A DNA stretch of 64,000 nt from Chloranthus sessilifolius (GCA_021018995.1 CM037597.1:33358936-33422935); one strand, 5' to 3'. Shown: positions 11,967-24,616, counted from the stretch's first letter. A program made the numbers and translations. Notes: generated by a model not told the origin, from the sequence alone.

Positions 11967-14900
11967 TGTGACAGCCCAGATTTCGACTCCCCGAAACCCA
12001 TGCCGTCGTTACAACCCTTTAGGTCGTATCCTATTCCTCAATTAACACTTGGTATATCCACACCACAATCCGATATAAAACACATCTAACTACACAGATA
12101 TTAACCCTGTTCTATATTAGAGAGCCCTTGCTTGAAACAAACGGTTCAATCGTCATGCCAATCGCATAAATAAAAGAACCGAACTGAACCACCGGTGACA
12201 CAACCAAAAGTCGCATAGGAATGGTTCGTAAAAGAACAAGTATTATAGAATTTAATACAAAACATAATTGACCGGACACACCAAGCCTTACAATGGTTTT
12301 CTCAAAATATCAAGGTGCCATAGCGTACGTCTACTAAAAGAAATCCTCTGGAGGGGGCTCCGACTCCTCCAAAGGCACGTAGTCTGAGTCCTCTAAGTCT
12401 TGGTCCTCGGTGTCCTTAGCTATCTCTGAACCTGTGACGTATAGTCGAAGAGTGAGCTACATCATAGCTCAATAAGGAAAACAAATAGCATGTATATTCT
12501 CTTTCATCACACATATATTTCATGACACATTTCTAAGCATGGAAGCGAAGTCTAAAGCAATTGTTATGACCAAAGAGGCTATCTGATGCATGGTTTCGAA
12601 TCATATTTCTACTAGTTAAACGGAACACACCCCTATATGCATACAATTAAGGGAATCACTTAAATACTTGCTCGTGCAATATAGCATCGAGCCCCTGATT
12701 GAAGTACCCACCATCGTCATTCATATGAACCATTACACAATGCCCAAGTCCATTTGCAAGAGGGGACTTTTGCCGAACGAAGTATTTCCACTGTTGGAAA
12801 TCAAAGAACAGATATCTCGCCTAACCAGTATATAACTCATACGAATATTCTGCCATATCGGTCACGGATATCCCGCCAAGTCGGTCACGGATATCCCACC
12901 GTGTCGGTTGAGTATTCACAATTTAAACCTTAAATCCAATGTGCACTTTACATATAGTTTATCACCGTGAGTTTGTAGTAAATATAAGTAATTCACGTTT
13001 CTCATATGATTCTCACACATGCTAAATCACATCATACATGTCTTACATCTCCTTAATGTCACACACACACAACTTGTCCAAGAGTTACACACACACACAT
13101 GCACACAATATTCTCTCCTTAGTGATTATACTTATGCAAATCATGTGATCAAGAGTGATAAATGAACTCACGCAAATACTAAGCACTTTCGGAAAGAACA
13201 CATATATCCTTATCATATCATTACGCACATGCTAGTTGAAAGTAAAATACACATGCTACTGAGTTGCCCTACCTCGAACGGAGTCACACGGGGATTAAAC
13301 CAAATAACATCAAGAGCTCACTCACACAACTCCTCACGTTGTTCCTACAATCAAAAGTATTCCAAAAACACCATATAAGAATGCCTAAAAGAACAATGGA
13401 CTTATACTACTACAGAATTCAGAGGAAAAGAACAAGGTGAAGTACCCTGTTCCTCGCGTGAGCGAGCCCCGAGGCTCGGGAGCATGAGCAAAAATTGGTC
13501 AAAACCTCGCGCGATCGAACTGACATTCAGTTGTCTGATAGGTGTCGCGCGAGGCCTCGCGCGAGCGAGGCCTTTATACCTTCAAATCCTCGCGTGAGCG
13601 AGACACAATATTCTCACAACTCTTCTTAAATGCTATATTTTTAACATCAATAGCAATAAATCCTTACCTTTAGGGCCTGGAACGCTATAACGCCTGCCCT
13701 ATTGTTTCAAATGCTCTAGGACAACCACACTACTTGGTATGGACATGCATCAGGACAGGCAGGTGTCAAATTTAAGAGTGGATACTTTCATTTAGGCCGT
13801 AACTAATTAATTAAGATGTTGACCAAAACATGCATATATCCGCTATATTATACCTGTCCTAACATGTTAAGGACTTACATGTGAAGAAAAGCCAGCCAAC
13901 CAGATATAATAATCTTATTGATATATATATATAGTGGCACCTATAAGATTTAGTCCGTTTTGAGTATACACACAAGAGTAATACAAGATGGGTATAATAG
14001 CATAGCCATTTACACGTACCAACCATATAATAGATGGTAATTTAACTCTTATGTTGATATCCTAAAGAGCATATGGAAGCGAGCCTAGTTTAACTCTTTT
14101 GTTGATATCCTAAAGAGCATATGGTTGCTATACAAGGGATGTTAAACCATTGGACTTAGTAAGCTTCATTTCAGCTTGAGTACACGAGGGGGGGTGAGTC
14201 AACAGGTTAAGCATGCACACAAAGTGTAGCTACCTGGTAATAAAAACGCAAGAGAATGCCTTTCACCTTCCCGTTTCCATTCCCTCGTAAGTCGACCCTG
14301 CAACTAGGAAATAACAGCCATAAATCCAGTTTCATCAACCATAGAAATTTATAGAGAGACCTTGCTATTATGCTTCCAGTGTTCTAGATCACAAAGTAAC
14401 CCGACAAATACGGTCACGAGATTTCGGTTCTCATTTGTCGAGCCCGGTGAAATTGATACCAAGTCGGTAGCATCATACCTTCGCATCCACCAAAAAGGTA
14501 TGTCGTCAATTTACATTAAAAGTATAGGGTCATATATATACTAAGTTTAACTTCAGCTCTGAGCTTAGCGTGAAGACATGAAGTCTGAGTTCAGATTGAT
14601 GCACTGCATTCGGAGTCATGAATATCAATTCATTCTGAACCTACAAACCTCATTCATGGTGCACTGATTATACTCAGATTATAATCAAAGTAATGTCAAT
14701 AAGCTAGGTTAGCATTTAGTTAACAGAGAAGCCATGCAGAAACCATGGCAAGACAAGTGCTCAGGCTTGCCGCGGCAAGATGCTCAGTTGTTGAGCTTGC
14801 CGTGGCAACCATATCAGGTTGCCGCGGCAAGGTGCTTGCCGCGGCAACCCTTATGGCTTGCCGCAGCAACCTTTGAGGGCTGCTGTTTGGCTATGTTATT

Positions 14901-15035
14901 TGCTTAACAGATTCTTGGTCTATTATTGGACCATATAGGGTGACCCTCTAATATATAAACCTTGTCAATGTATGTATCTTGGGTCTCAGATAACCATTAG
15001 CCATTTGATATATACTAAAATCTATACATAAATAT

Positions 15036-15071
<36 letters not shown>

Positions 15072-17043
15072 GATAGGTGCAACTAGGTGCACATGAGCAG
15101 TTTGGACAAATGGATCCGAGAATGAAGTCCTCAGATGCATGACGTACAAACAATCAGATCCACATATGTGTATGACAAGTAGGGAATATACTTTTGTAAT
15201 GTATATGTGTTTTTTTTTTATTCTAAAAGAGATTGTAATTTAATTATCCTGTATCAGTAGATGAAGAATACATGGAGGATTGAAATTTAGTGAAGTGACA
15301 GTTAACATATGGACCTGATCTGATCTTGATCGGAGTTGATCAGATGGGAATTAAGTTAAGTGGAGATAAAGAAATGACCCATTTGTTTGGTAATGAAAGA
15401 ACACATAAATTGAGATTTCATAAAGGATCCGACCATATAAAATTATCGAATTATTTTATATATCCACCAGTTTTGTAGATCTATTAACTTGTTATGGTCA
15501 ATTAGTTTAAGTTCGCCGTGTACTAATTGAAATATGAAATAAGTGTGCACATTCTTTATTATATGCATGGTTCATAATACTTTATTCAGTTCCGGTTAAT
15601 CTTTGACATTCTATTCATGTGATTGCCTAGTTCTGAGTCAGGTGATCCCGTTTTCTCGGGACCTTGACTGTGTACTTGTAACAAGTGATCCCGCTAACTC
15701 AAGAGCTTGATCTTTCTTGGTCCAAGTGATCCCGCTAACTCGGGAGCTTGATTTTTCTTGGTCCAAGTGATCCCGCTAACTCGGGAGCTTGATTCCTTTG
15801 TTTTACATGTATAGCTTGATTCAACATCGTTTTTTGGTACCTATTACATCATGAGTTTATTCAGCATGTCAGCATATGATAGTATTTACATGATAATACA
15901 TTCATAATCATTATATTATCCATAAATGCATCTTGAATGAAATATGGAACTCTACATTATGTAGTAGCAAAGTAATATTCTCTACTGAGCTTTGATAATA
16001 GCTCATTCTTCGATTTAAATGTCTTAGTTACAAATCAAGACCTGAGCAAGCAGCGGATCCTACATACGTGTCAGAAGAGGAGGAAGGAGATGAGGATGAC
16101 GAAGACGAAGAAGACAATTTCGCGAAAGAATTCTTCCCGAAATAGGTTTGTGGTTGAGCGAAAGAGAGAGAGAGAGAGAGAGAGGTAGAGATAGATAAAT
16201 TTGAGAAATTTGCATAAATTCTGTATGGTATTTTGAGATATTTTATGTTTGAATGTATAGGTTTTCTTTCCATTGTTTAGATGACGGGTGGCCGTCATCG
16301 GTGGAAAGCTATACATAAGATCGTTTGTTCTTATATATATATATATTGTTGCTAGTTTCTGCTTAGCTTATGCTTAGATATAAAAAAAATCAGTTATTTT
16401 GCCATATTATCAATTGTCAGAGTAAATACATTGCTTCCGCAATTGCACCACTTTGTATACGAATGGACCCCTTCTATGAGAGGATCAAGTTAGGTGATCC
16501 GACGACACGACGGTTCTAATAGACTATGAAGGGAATCGTCGGGTTGTCACAAATGCTCTTTGGATTGGGTCTTTCTTTCTTGAAGAAATCATGGGGGGTC
16601 TTAACAACCTAGATCCACTTCACGGCTTCCCATTAAGCTCACAGATCCGCACAAGATCACCTGAATCGTGTAGCTTGAATCTCTATGCACAATCACACCA
16701 CGTCACTTACCTTCTATGAGATATACTCACCTAGATCTCACAATCTTTTTATCTTTCTCTACAAAACCCTTTTCTTTCTCCTCTTTTTCTCTCTCTCTAT
16801 TTCTCAACAACTCAAATGAGCTCAAAGTGAAACCCACGTGTGAGACCCCTCTTTATCTCTCAAGTTGAGTTTGTCAACTTGTAACTGACATACACCACCC
16901 ATAGGTGTTAATGCCTCTAACACTCCAATGTGTTAAACACATATACCTAAAGTGTGAATTTGTGCATGGGTTTCCTTGTGGACCACATACACACTCACAC
17001 ACACACGACCTACAGGGTTGACGAAAATTGCGGGATTATTACA
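11967..17043 (-). repeat. 3' LTR of element B (split by solo LTR)
   Basis: Matches 24619-26955 from TGTGACAGCCC to GGGATTATTACA; the insert at 13686-16551 splits it. Net length is about 2.2 kb. Compared with the 5' LTR it lacks a block equivalent to about 26270-26440. It contains CTCGCGCGAG-type palindromes (13453-13610) and a doubled CGGTCACGGATATCCC repeat (12858-12910). Confidence 0.9.
13686..16551 (+). mobile_element. Solo LTR of the element A family inserted in element B's 3' LTR
   Basis: It begins TATAACGCCTG and ends GGGTTGTCACA, flanked by AACGC (13681-13685) and AATGC (16552-16556), a TSD with one mismatch. Removing it restores the LTR sequence seen at about 26480-26500. In reverse complement it resembles the element A LTR: same ends, GCTTGCCGCGGCAAG palindromes (14752-14880) and the CCCGCTAACTCGGG hairpin array (15620-15795). 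No internal region is present, so it arose by LTR-LTR recombination. A GA run at 16160-16183 is a microsatellite. Confidence 0.85.
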
Positions 17044-17090
17044 TTCACCCCACCTTATAAAATTTTCGTCCTCGAAAATAGCCATAAGTC
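17044..17090 (-). other. Polypurine tract of element B and adjoining hairpin
   Basis: TTCACCCCACC on the plus strand (a purine run on the coding strand) abuts the 3' LTR. It is followed by AAAATTTTCGTCCTCGAAAA, an inverted repeat shared with elements A and C at the same place. From 17091 to 17635 I see no gene. Confidence 0.7.
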
Positions 17091-17635
17091 ATTCATATGA
17101 GATGATAACGACAATTGGCAAGTATAAAGAAGCTATAATCACATCCTGCAAGGAGAATACCATGTGTTCTCATATGACAAGCAATTCAGTTACATGAGGA
17201 ACCTATCTATTTAAATGTAGCATACCCTTTTATCACAAATAACACAGTTGTGAAAAGAGTCCATTCACACAAAAGTGATCTAGTGACTACATAATCCATT
17301 GAACAAAAAGAAAGATAATCCATATAGTAACATAGACCATTCCCCCAACATAATCCATGCAGAATAGAACATACCCCATTTGTTAAAATAAACCATTGTC
17401 CCAATATATCCATTCACAAAATAAGGCATTTATCAAAATTTTCCTTTCACAAAATAAACTATTCATTCAAAATTTAATAGGACTGTCATGTGACCATAGT
17501 TCCACAAAATAAAGTATTGAAGTGACAGCCATGTCACATGAGTTCAGTAGTTAATTTCAAAATGACATGAAATTTATATATTTAGCTTTCAAAATATAGG
17601 ACAACGTCAAAAAGAAGTCTCCTCTGCCACGAGTG

Positions 17636-18942
17636 CTAATCCTCGGCACCCTCGCCATACTCGGACCCCAAAGCCTCATCTCCATCGGCATCATCATCAT
17701 CATCATCCTCATCCTCTCCCTGATCTGTGTCCTCCTCGCACTCCGCGCTAGTAGCCACACCGAAGCTGGAAGCACCATAGGCGGCACTCCTTAATCGTGT
17801 GAGGCACTGCTGAAAGGTCTCTGGGTAAGCGTAGGACATCAGGTCGATGCCAATGGCTTCGATGTACCATAGCTGTAATGACAGCTGTCGCATATGGTTG
17901 AGTATCTCATTGAGCACCCTTTCCTAATTGGTAGGCAAGGCTGTGATGAAGATGGTGCTGTAGGTGGAGGCCCCATAGGTGGAACCGAACTTGTAGGGGT
18001 TGTGGCTTGCTCTACCATCTGAGTGGCCCGTTTCTTCTTAACGCTATCACTTAAGCTCCTAAGGCTCTGCCTTAAATCTTTGTTATGGTAGGACTCAATG
18101 TTATCAGTGAGCGTTGGTTCATGGGCTTGAATTTCAAAGCCGCCGCTCCCGTCTCGGAGTTCAAAGAGCTTGGAGATAAAACGAGCATATGGTAATTTGT
18201 TAACGGGTTTGGGAACGACACCTGGGCTGTTGCGTTCAAGAGCGTGCAAAATACCCTTCCTCACTAGGATAGGGGCGCTAAACCAACTATTATGAAATGC
18301 CGAGTGAATGGCATTCAAAATTGGTACTCGTAGCTCTTGCTCGTGTCCTAAAGAGAACAAGTTCTTTCTAAAGATAATGTTTAAGGGCCACATGTGCCTC
18401 GGTAATTGGGCTTGGGTGATGGATTTTCCTGTGGCAACCACACCGCCTGTTATCTCGGCCACAATTTCTAAAAAGTCAAAGTCACGTGGAAGTAGGGGTT
18501 TGGAAATCCCGTCCTCTGTATAGGTTAAAGGGCATCCCATGGCATGGCCAATATCCTTGGCTTTGAAAGTGAACTCTTTACCATCGATTTCACAAATTAG
18601 CTTGGTTTTGGTTGCATTGGTCTTTAGGGTTTGGTAAAAGATTTTCACCAAACGAGGGTAGTAGTGTGCACTACACGGGGTTAAAAGGGGTTTCAATTCA
18701 TTAGTGGTCAAGTAGTCTGGGGTCCACTTGGTGGTGGACGGATCCTCAAAACAACACTTATGGATACTCCATTCGGGAGTAAAAATTTTTGTTTCCCACC
18801 ATGGGGCAGGCTTGGTTAAAGGGACGGGCGGAGGCACCGCCCGTTTGCGAGAAGATGGCGGCTTGACCGCCAACTTCTTCCTTTGTCTAGGGTTGGGGTC
18901 GGATGAGCTCATTCTAGGGTTCAAATCCACAAAATAAATCAA
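17636..18942 (-). CDS. Accessory ORF of element B, downstream of integrase (one frameshift)
   Basis: Function unknown. The main frame (18942-17839) is open for 367 codons. A shift near 17925 leads into a second frame (to 17636) ending in an acidic tail rich in Asp and Glu. The better start is Met at 18912 (MSSSDPNP), followed by a basic, nuclear-localisation-like stretch (RQRKKLAVK, SRKRAV). Motifs in order: YYPRLVKIFYQ, CEIDGKEFTF, TGKSIT, LFSLGHE, WFSAPILVRKGI, LPYARFIS. These are colinear with the accessory ORF of element C (54275-55434). It most resembles the domain databases call putative plant transposon protein, from memory and unverified. I see no signal peptide, membrane segment or known catalytic motif. 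Being on the same strand as pol and inside the LTRs, it is part of the element. Confidence 0.75.
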
Positions 18943-19260
18943 AATAAGGGTAGATTTAGGTGTAATTTACCTTTTGTGTGCGAAAATCCGTCGAAAATGG
19001 TGGAAAGGACTCCCTAATGGAACGGATTGGAAGGTTTCCTTCAAGAACTCCAAACCCTAGCTCATCCTCCCCCTTTTTGTTTGAACAAAAGTGAGTAGGG
19101 AAGGGCTTTCGCGCCCTTATATAGTCTGTTCCTCGCGCGAGCGAGGTATAGTGGCTCGCGCGAGTGAGTAGTAGTTCTTTTAAATATGAGAAAAGGCCTT
19201 TGGCCTTTCCTCTCTCTATCGTGTCTGTGGAACTCGCTCGAGCGAGCTTTGGTACAGACC
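18943..19260 (-). promoter_or_regulatory. Upstream region of element B accessory ORF with LTR-type palindromes
   Basis: On the minus strand, upstream to downstream: palindromes CTCGCGCGAGCGAG and relatives at 19128-19245, a TGAGCTAGGGTTTGG box at about 19048-19062, then AAAGGTAAATTACACC at about 18961-18976 (splice-donor-like), then the start codon. The palindrome with its flank TGTTC is the same as in the element B LTRs (13449 and 26098). The CTAGGGTTT box is common in plant 5' UTRs. That this is an internal promoter or 5' UTR is inference. Confidence 0.5.
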
Positions 19261-19470
19261 CAGTTTATGAAGTAATTTTGTTTCATTTGTTGATATCTTC
19301 CACTTCTAATTTAACGTTCTTCTCTCACATGTTACTATGTGTCATATGGACATTTTTCTATGGAATTACACAATCAATTGACTACGTATGATGAATTGAA
19401 ATCTATAGTTTACGCACATATAACAAACATTCATAGATTTCATTCTACAAGATATAACAATTCAATAGAT

Positions 19471-20830
19471 TCATACCTTCAATAATCGTGGAATTTGTGA
19501 ACCACTTAACGTAAACAAGTCCGGATATGCTTGTCGCACATGGGACTCACGCTCCCACATCACTTCTTCTTGGGAATGATTCCGCCACCTGACAAGTACC
19601 AAGGGAATTTTCTTCGTGCGTAGTACTTGTTCTCTTCGATCAAGGATTTGCATCGGATCTTCTTGAACGGTCAAATCTTCTTGGATTTCTAGTGGCTGGT
19701 AGTCCAACACATGTGTTGGATCTTTAACATATCGTCGTAACATCAAGACATGAAATACGTCATGCATGCCAGAGAGGTGGGGTGGTAGTGCAAGTCTGTA
19801 GGCAACCTCTCCAACACGTCCTAATATCTCGAATGGTCCAACGTACCGCGGAATTAACTTGCTACGCTTGCCAAAGCGCATTATGCCCTTTGTTGCTGAA
19901 ATCTTCACAAACACCTTGTCTCCTTTCTATAAGGTTAACTCGTAAGAAGATTAGAAATTGGTATATAAGTCATGACTTGCAATCATTGAAATTATGATGA
20001 ATTTCACCTAAAAGTCGACGCTGGTTCTCTTTAGGTCGGCGTAGCTCTTCTGTCTGCTTTAACCGGCTCTTATTCGCTCTCGAATGAAACGCACTTTCTC
20101 GGTATTGCTTTCTAAAATTTTTGGCCCTAGTACAAACTTCTCCCCCGTCTCTTCCCAATTAATTGGGGATCGACACCTTCTCCCATACAGAACCTGATAT
20201 GGTGCCATGCCAATACTTGCCTGAAAACTGTTATTATAGGCAAACTCGATCAATGGAAAGTGTTGATCCTATGCTCCCTGAAAATCGAGCATACATGCCC
20301 TTAGCATATCCTCAATAATCTGGTTTACTCTCTCCGTTTGACCATCAGTTTGCGGGTGAAAAGTTGAACTAAAATCGAGTCTAGTACCCATTCCTTCTTG
20401 AAATTTCTTCTAGAATTGTGAAGTGTATAACGAGTCTCTATCTGAAACGATACTCACGGGAATGTCGTGCAATCTGACAATCTCCCTCATGTATAGATCC
20501 GCTAGTCTACTTGTTGTGTAGGTTGTGTTATATGGCAAGAAATGAGTGAACTTTGTGAGTCTATCAACGATCACCCATATAGCATTGTACTTCCTTGCCA
20601 TTCGTGGCAATCCCAAAATGAAATCCATTGAAATCGATTCCCACTTCCACTCCGATATGGGCAATGGCTGTAATAATCCCGCTGGATGCCGGTGATCTAC
20701 CTTCACCTGTTAGCACACCAAGCACCTTGAAACATACTCTGCGGTATCCTTTTTCAATCCTCTCCACCAGAAGCCTTTCTTTAAGTCTTAATACATTTTA
20801 GTGCTTCCAGGGTGGATGGCATAAGATGAT
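19471..20830 (-). pseudogene. Integrase with chromodomain-like C-terminus, element B (stops)
   Basis: Minus strand, nearly all in a few frames. About 20700-20830 is the zinc-binding N-terminus with DLKKGFWWRGLK. 20410-20706 has SISMDFILGLP and VSIVSDRDSLYTS of the D,D-35-E core, and 20059-20253 has the FAYNNSFQASIGMAPYQVLY segment. 19471-19914 is the C-terminal domain: a GPFEILGRVGEVAYRLALP stretch, then DPTHVLDYQPLEI and VLVRWRNHSQEEVMWERE, a chromodomain-like fold expected to steer integration towards particular chromatin. Several stops sit where Trp or Gln is expected (for example after YTSQF and before QVKVDH). Confidence 0.85.
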
Positions 20831-21102
20831 TTATGTGCTTCGTCTAAGATGGTTTGTCGCAGATCGACATCAGCTAGGATGCACAATCTTCCTTTATATA
20901 ATAGTGATCCATCACTCTTCACTAAGAAGTCACGCTAAATACTGTCTGTCACTCCTTGGCGGATCTTCATCAATTGTGAATCCTTTAGCTGTAGCGCATA
21001 GATCTGATAAATGACTGGTCTGATAATGATGTTTGCTAAGAAGGCTCCTGAAACCTTTGCTTCAAATCGTGCATCTCACAAAGCTATATCCTCTAGTAAC
21101 TT

Positions 21103-21600
21103 TCATTTGTGAAGTCCCAAAATCAAATTTGGCAATTTCGCTGAGTTCTTGCGACTCAAGGCATCGGCGACTACGTTCACTTTACCTGAGTGATACTGTA
21201 TGGAGCAGTCGTAATCGTTAAGAAATTCAATCCACCTCCTTTGTCTTATGTTAAAATCTTTTTGCGTGAATAAATACTTGAGACTTCTGTGGTCTATAAA
21301 GATCTCAAAGGCTTCACCATAGAGATAATGTCTCCATATCTTTAATGCGCAAATCACCGCGGCTAGTTCAAGGTCATGTGTTGGGTAGTTCTTCTCATGA
21401 TCCTTAAGTTGTCTGGGTCCATATGCTATAACCTTCTGATGCTGATTCAGTACACAACTCAAACTGTTGTGTGACGCATCGATAAAAACAACAAATCCCC
21501 CAGTGCCATCTGGAGTCGCAAGTACCGGTGCTGACGTTAGTCTCTTCTTTAACTCTTGGAAACTTTTCTCGCATGCCTCGGTCCACTGGAACTTGGTATT
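21103..21600 (-). pseudogene. RNase H domain of element B
   Basis: Frame 21103-21462 carries [59 protein letters not shown] and VVADALSRK. The part upstream, to about 21600, reads through the connection between RT and RNase H. It would degrade the RNA strand of the hybrid during cDNA synthesis. A stop follows LILGLHK. Confidence 0.85.
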
Positions 21601-21612
21601 CTTCTTGGTTAG

Positions 21613-22419
21613 TTATGTGAGCGGACCAGAAAGTTTGGAAAATCCTTCCACAAATCTTTGGTAGTAGCCCGCCAAGCCTAGGAAACTTCTCACTTTGGTA
21701 ACCATTTTAGGTTGTTCCCATTGTACCACTGCTTCAATTTTAGCTAGATCTACCCTAATTCCTACTTCAGAAACTTCATGCCCCAAGAAGCTCACTTATT
21801 ATAACCAAATCTCGCATTTGTTCAGTTTAGCGTATAGCTGATGCACTTGTAATGTCTGCAATGTGATCCTCAAATGCTGTTCATGGTCTTCCTTTGTTTT
21901 TGAGTAGATCAGTATGTCATCCACAAAAACTATGACACATGTGTCCAAATGAGACTTGAACACTCGATTCATGAGATCCATGAACGATGCCGGCGCATTT
22001 ATCAAGCCAAAAGGCATCACTAAGAATTCATAGTGCCCATACCTGGTCCTAAATTCCATCTTCGAAATATCATCGGCCTTGACCTTTAGTTGGTGATAAC
22101 CGGACGTCAAATCAATTTTTGAAAAGAATTTTGCTCCTTGTAATTGATCAAACAAATCATCGATTCGTGAGAGTGGATAGCAATTCTTGATTGTGAGTTT
22201 GTTCAGTTGACGGTAATCGATGCATAACCTCATCGAGCCATCCTTCTTCTTTATGAACAAGACCGGTGCCCCCCAAGAAGACACACTAGGTCTCACAAAC
22301 CCCTTATCCATAAGTTCATGTAATTGCTCTTTCAATTCTATTAACTCCGTCAGGGCCATTCGATGAGGTGCTTTGGATACCAGCTCTGTGCCTAGAGCTA
22401 AATAAATAGAAAACTCCAC
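21613..22419 (-). pseudogene. Reverse transcriptase of element B (near-intact core)
   Basis: 21799-22419 is an uninterrupted RT core: [20 protein letters not shown] and [17 protein letters not shown] (fingers), [18 protein letters not shown] (first catalytic Asp), [16 protein letters not shown], and the intact catalytic [10 protein letters not shown]. One in-frame stop after CEIWL separates it from 21613-21795 ([24 protein letters not shown], thumb). This is the best preserved pol domain of the three Ty3/gypsy elements here. Confidence 0.9.
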
Positions 22420-22629
22420 TTCTCAATTAGGTGGTAGTCCTGGCAACTCATTTGGGAATACATCTTCAAAATCACAAGCAACCAGAACATTGGCTATCAC
22501 GTGTTTCTCCTCCTTCTGGTTTTTCAGGAATGCAAGGTATCCACTGCCACCCTTCCTTATCAGATGCGCGACTCGTATCGCGGATATGATTGGTACAATA
22601 TTAGCCTTGTCGCTGATGAAACCAAATGA

Positions 22630-22935
22630 CTACCTATTCGGTGGCCGAAAGGTGACGATCTTTCGCAGACAGTCGACGTGTGCATGATACTGGGACAACC
22701 AATTCATGCCAAGGATCACATCGAATCCTTGCATATCAAATAATATGAGGTCTGTCGTCGTCTCATGATCTCCTACTAAAACAATGATTGATCGACAGCA
22801 CGTGCCCGTTTGTACCACATCCCCCACCGAAATTGAAACTTGCATGACAAAATCCAAAGGTTCTGGAGTGACACTCAATTCGGTTGCAAATTCTGAGGTC
22901 ATGAACAAGTGTGTAGATTCAGGGTCGATTAACAC
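22630..22935 (-). pseudogene. Aspartic protease of element B
   Basis: Starts at LIDPESTHLFMTSEFATEL and ends FDVILGMNWLSQYHAHVDC, spanning the retropepsin fold usual for plant Ty3/gypsy elements. The active-site triad, normally D-P-G-S-T here, reads D-P-E-S-T, so Gly is replaced by Glu. Stops separate it from gag and RT, which in an active copy would be one polyprotein. Confidence 0.8.
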
Positions 22936-23269
22936 CCATGCTCCATGCCAACATATATCGTTTTGTTGGTATAATCGTAGTGTACCTACATTGTGTGACT
23001 AATAGATCAGACATGCCTGATATGCTTTAACATTTCACACAACCAGAATCAGTAAATGTTTTGACATGGAATGGGAATTAAATTTGCTAACTAATTAGAT
23101 CTACACATCATCTTTTTCTAATTTAGAATAAGATAAATTTTCTTTGATAGGATGCCATACCTTCGATCACATTGTTCGTACGTTGCACGTCCTGAGCGGT
23201 AATTGCGTACACTCGACCTGCATAAGAATAGGCCTTTGATGCCCTCATGTTGTTCGCCGTCAGTCACCC

Positions 23270-24513
23270 TCAACATCAAGGTCCCCTGATCAAATGCCCC
23301 ATCTTTCCGCATTTAAAACAGCCTCCTGTTCCTCATCTACCATCGGACATCTTGTGTGACTTGCCACACTTGGCACAAGTCTCAGGTGGTGTCAATGAAG
23401 CTGTTCTTGAGACTCCTTGAGTGACCGACACTTCGGTAATGGTGGCTAGGTTCTCGTAGAGAATAGGCCATTCGAATTGGACATTGGCGGCCTAGGATAA
23501 CTGATCTGTGGCGGCCTAGAGTAGTGAATCAGGGTGAACTGCCTTTGATTGGGTGGCATGAAATGCGGCTTTTTATTCACCGGTTCGTAACTTCCCACTC
23601 TACTTTGATTCATCTACCATTTTCCTTGTTGTTCACTTTTCTGATACGTGGCGTTTGAGGACTTTTCTATGATGAGTGCTTTTCCCATGACGTCAGGGTA
23701 CGTCACCAATTCAAACGTCGCAACCTTTTCACGTAAGCTCGGTCTCAGTCCCTCTTCAAATTTATGGGCCTTCATCCTCTCTGTGGCCACGTATTTTGGA
23801 GCAAATCGTGACAATCTGATAAATTCTGCCCCATATTCTCTGACCGTCATTAACCCTTGCTCCAACTTCCTAAACTGAGACACCATCTGGTTACTCAGTT
23901 GCCTTGGGAAGTATTCCTTGTTGAAAGTGTCGCAGAATTCCTCCCAAGTCCATATCCCTTCAGGGTTCTCCAATTCTCTCCTCAACAACACCGACTTCCA
24001 CCATGGGTCAGCATCTCCCTCCAACTGACATGAAGCCCATCTTACCATTTCTGCCTCAGTACATGGCATTTGTTGTAGGAGCTTCTCAGTTTGGTTCAAC
24101 CATTTCTCTGCCTCCAAGGGATCGGTCAACAACGCCACTTGCTGATGGTTATTGGTGGTCAACAACGCCACTTGCTGAGCCATAGTGTTTGCCATGGCTT
24201 CTATTGTGTGCATTATCCGTTCTCTCTCTTCCCACATCCTTGCTTCTCTATCTTTCAGTGTCTCAGGAATCCTCACTCTCGGAACACTCTCCTCTGATAC
24301 CTCACATTTGGAGCTCGTATTTCTGGGACCCTTACTTTTGGAATTCTCATTTTCGGGATTCTCGTTTCCAAGATTCTTGTTTCCAGAGTACTTGTCTCTG
24401 GGATCTCTCAATTCCTCAATGGAATCGAATTTGAAGCCGTGGGTATCTCGTCTAGACCTCTCATATTTCTTCTATGACCGCCTCTTGGTCGGCCCCTTCC
24501 TCTAGTAGACATT
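23270..24513 (-). pseudogene. gag of element B
   Basis: The N-terminus near 24513 is Arg/Gly-rich; 23614-24411 is open for 265 codons. It contains LTDPLEAEKWLNQTEKLLQQ, then ADPWWKSV, FNKEYFPRQLSNQMVSQF, LMTVREYGAEFIRLSRFAP and EEGLRPSLREKVATF, the retrotransposon gag (capsid) domain. A stop follows QQGKW. Further on, at about 23295-23330, a zinc knuckle begins CFKCGKMGHL but its last Cys is lost. A TTGCTGAGCCATAG-type duplication at 24130-24185 repeats the QQVALLT stretch. Confidence 0.85.
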
Positions 24514-24604
24514 AACGCTATGCAGTATGAAACAAAGGTTTCATTAGCACAAGGTCCCTATACTCCAACAAATCAAAGACTTGACAGAGATCCTAAAGAA
24601 AAAG

Positions 24605-24616
24605 GCTCTAATACTA
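24605..24616 (-). other. Degenerate primer binding site of element B
   Basis: GCTCTAATACTA differs from the tRNA-iMet complement GCTCTGATACCA at two positions, both consistent with deamination-type transitions. It lies two bases from the 5' LTR. Confidence 0.8.

Noticed and set aside
16028..16316. Minus-strand ORFs with Ser-Leu repeats
   Set aside because: Created by the GA microsatellite in the solo LTR; no conserved motif.
13686..16551. Complete element rather than solo LTR
   Set aside because: No primer site, polypurine tract or coding domain inside; both ends match a single LTR.
18308..18937. Plus-strand ORFs inside the element B accessory gene
   Set aside because: Antisense shadows; only the minus frame has motifs shared with element C.
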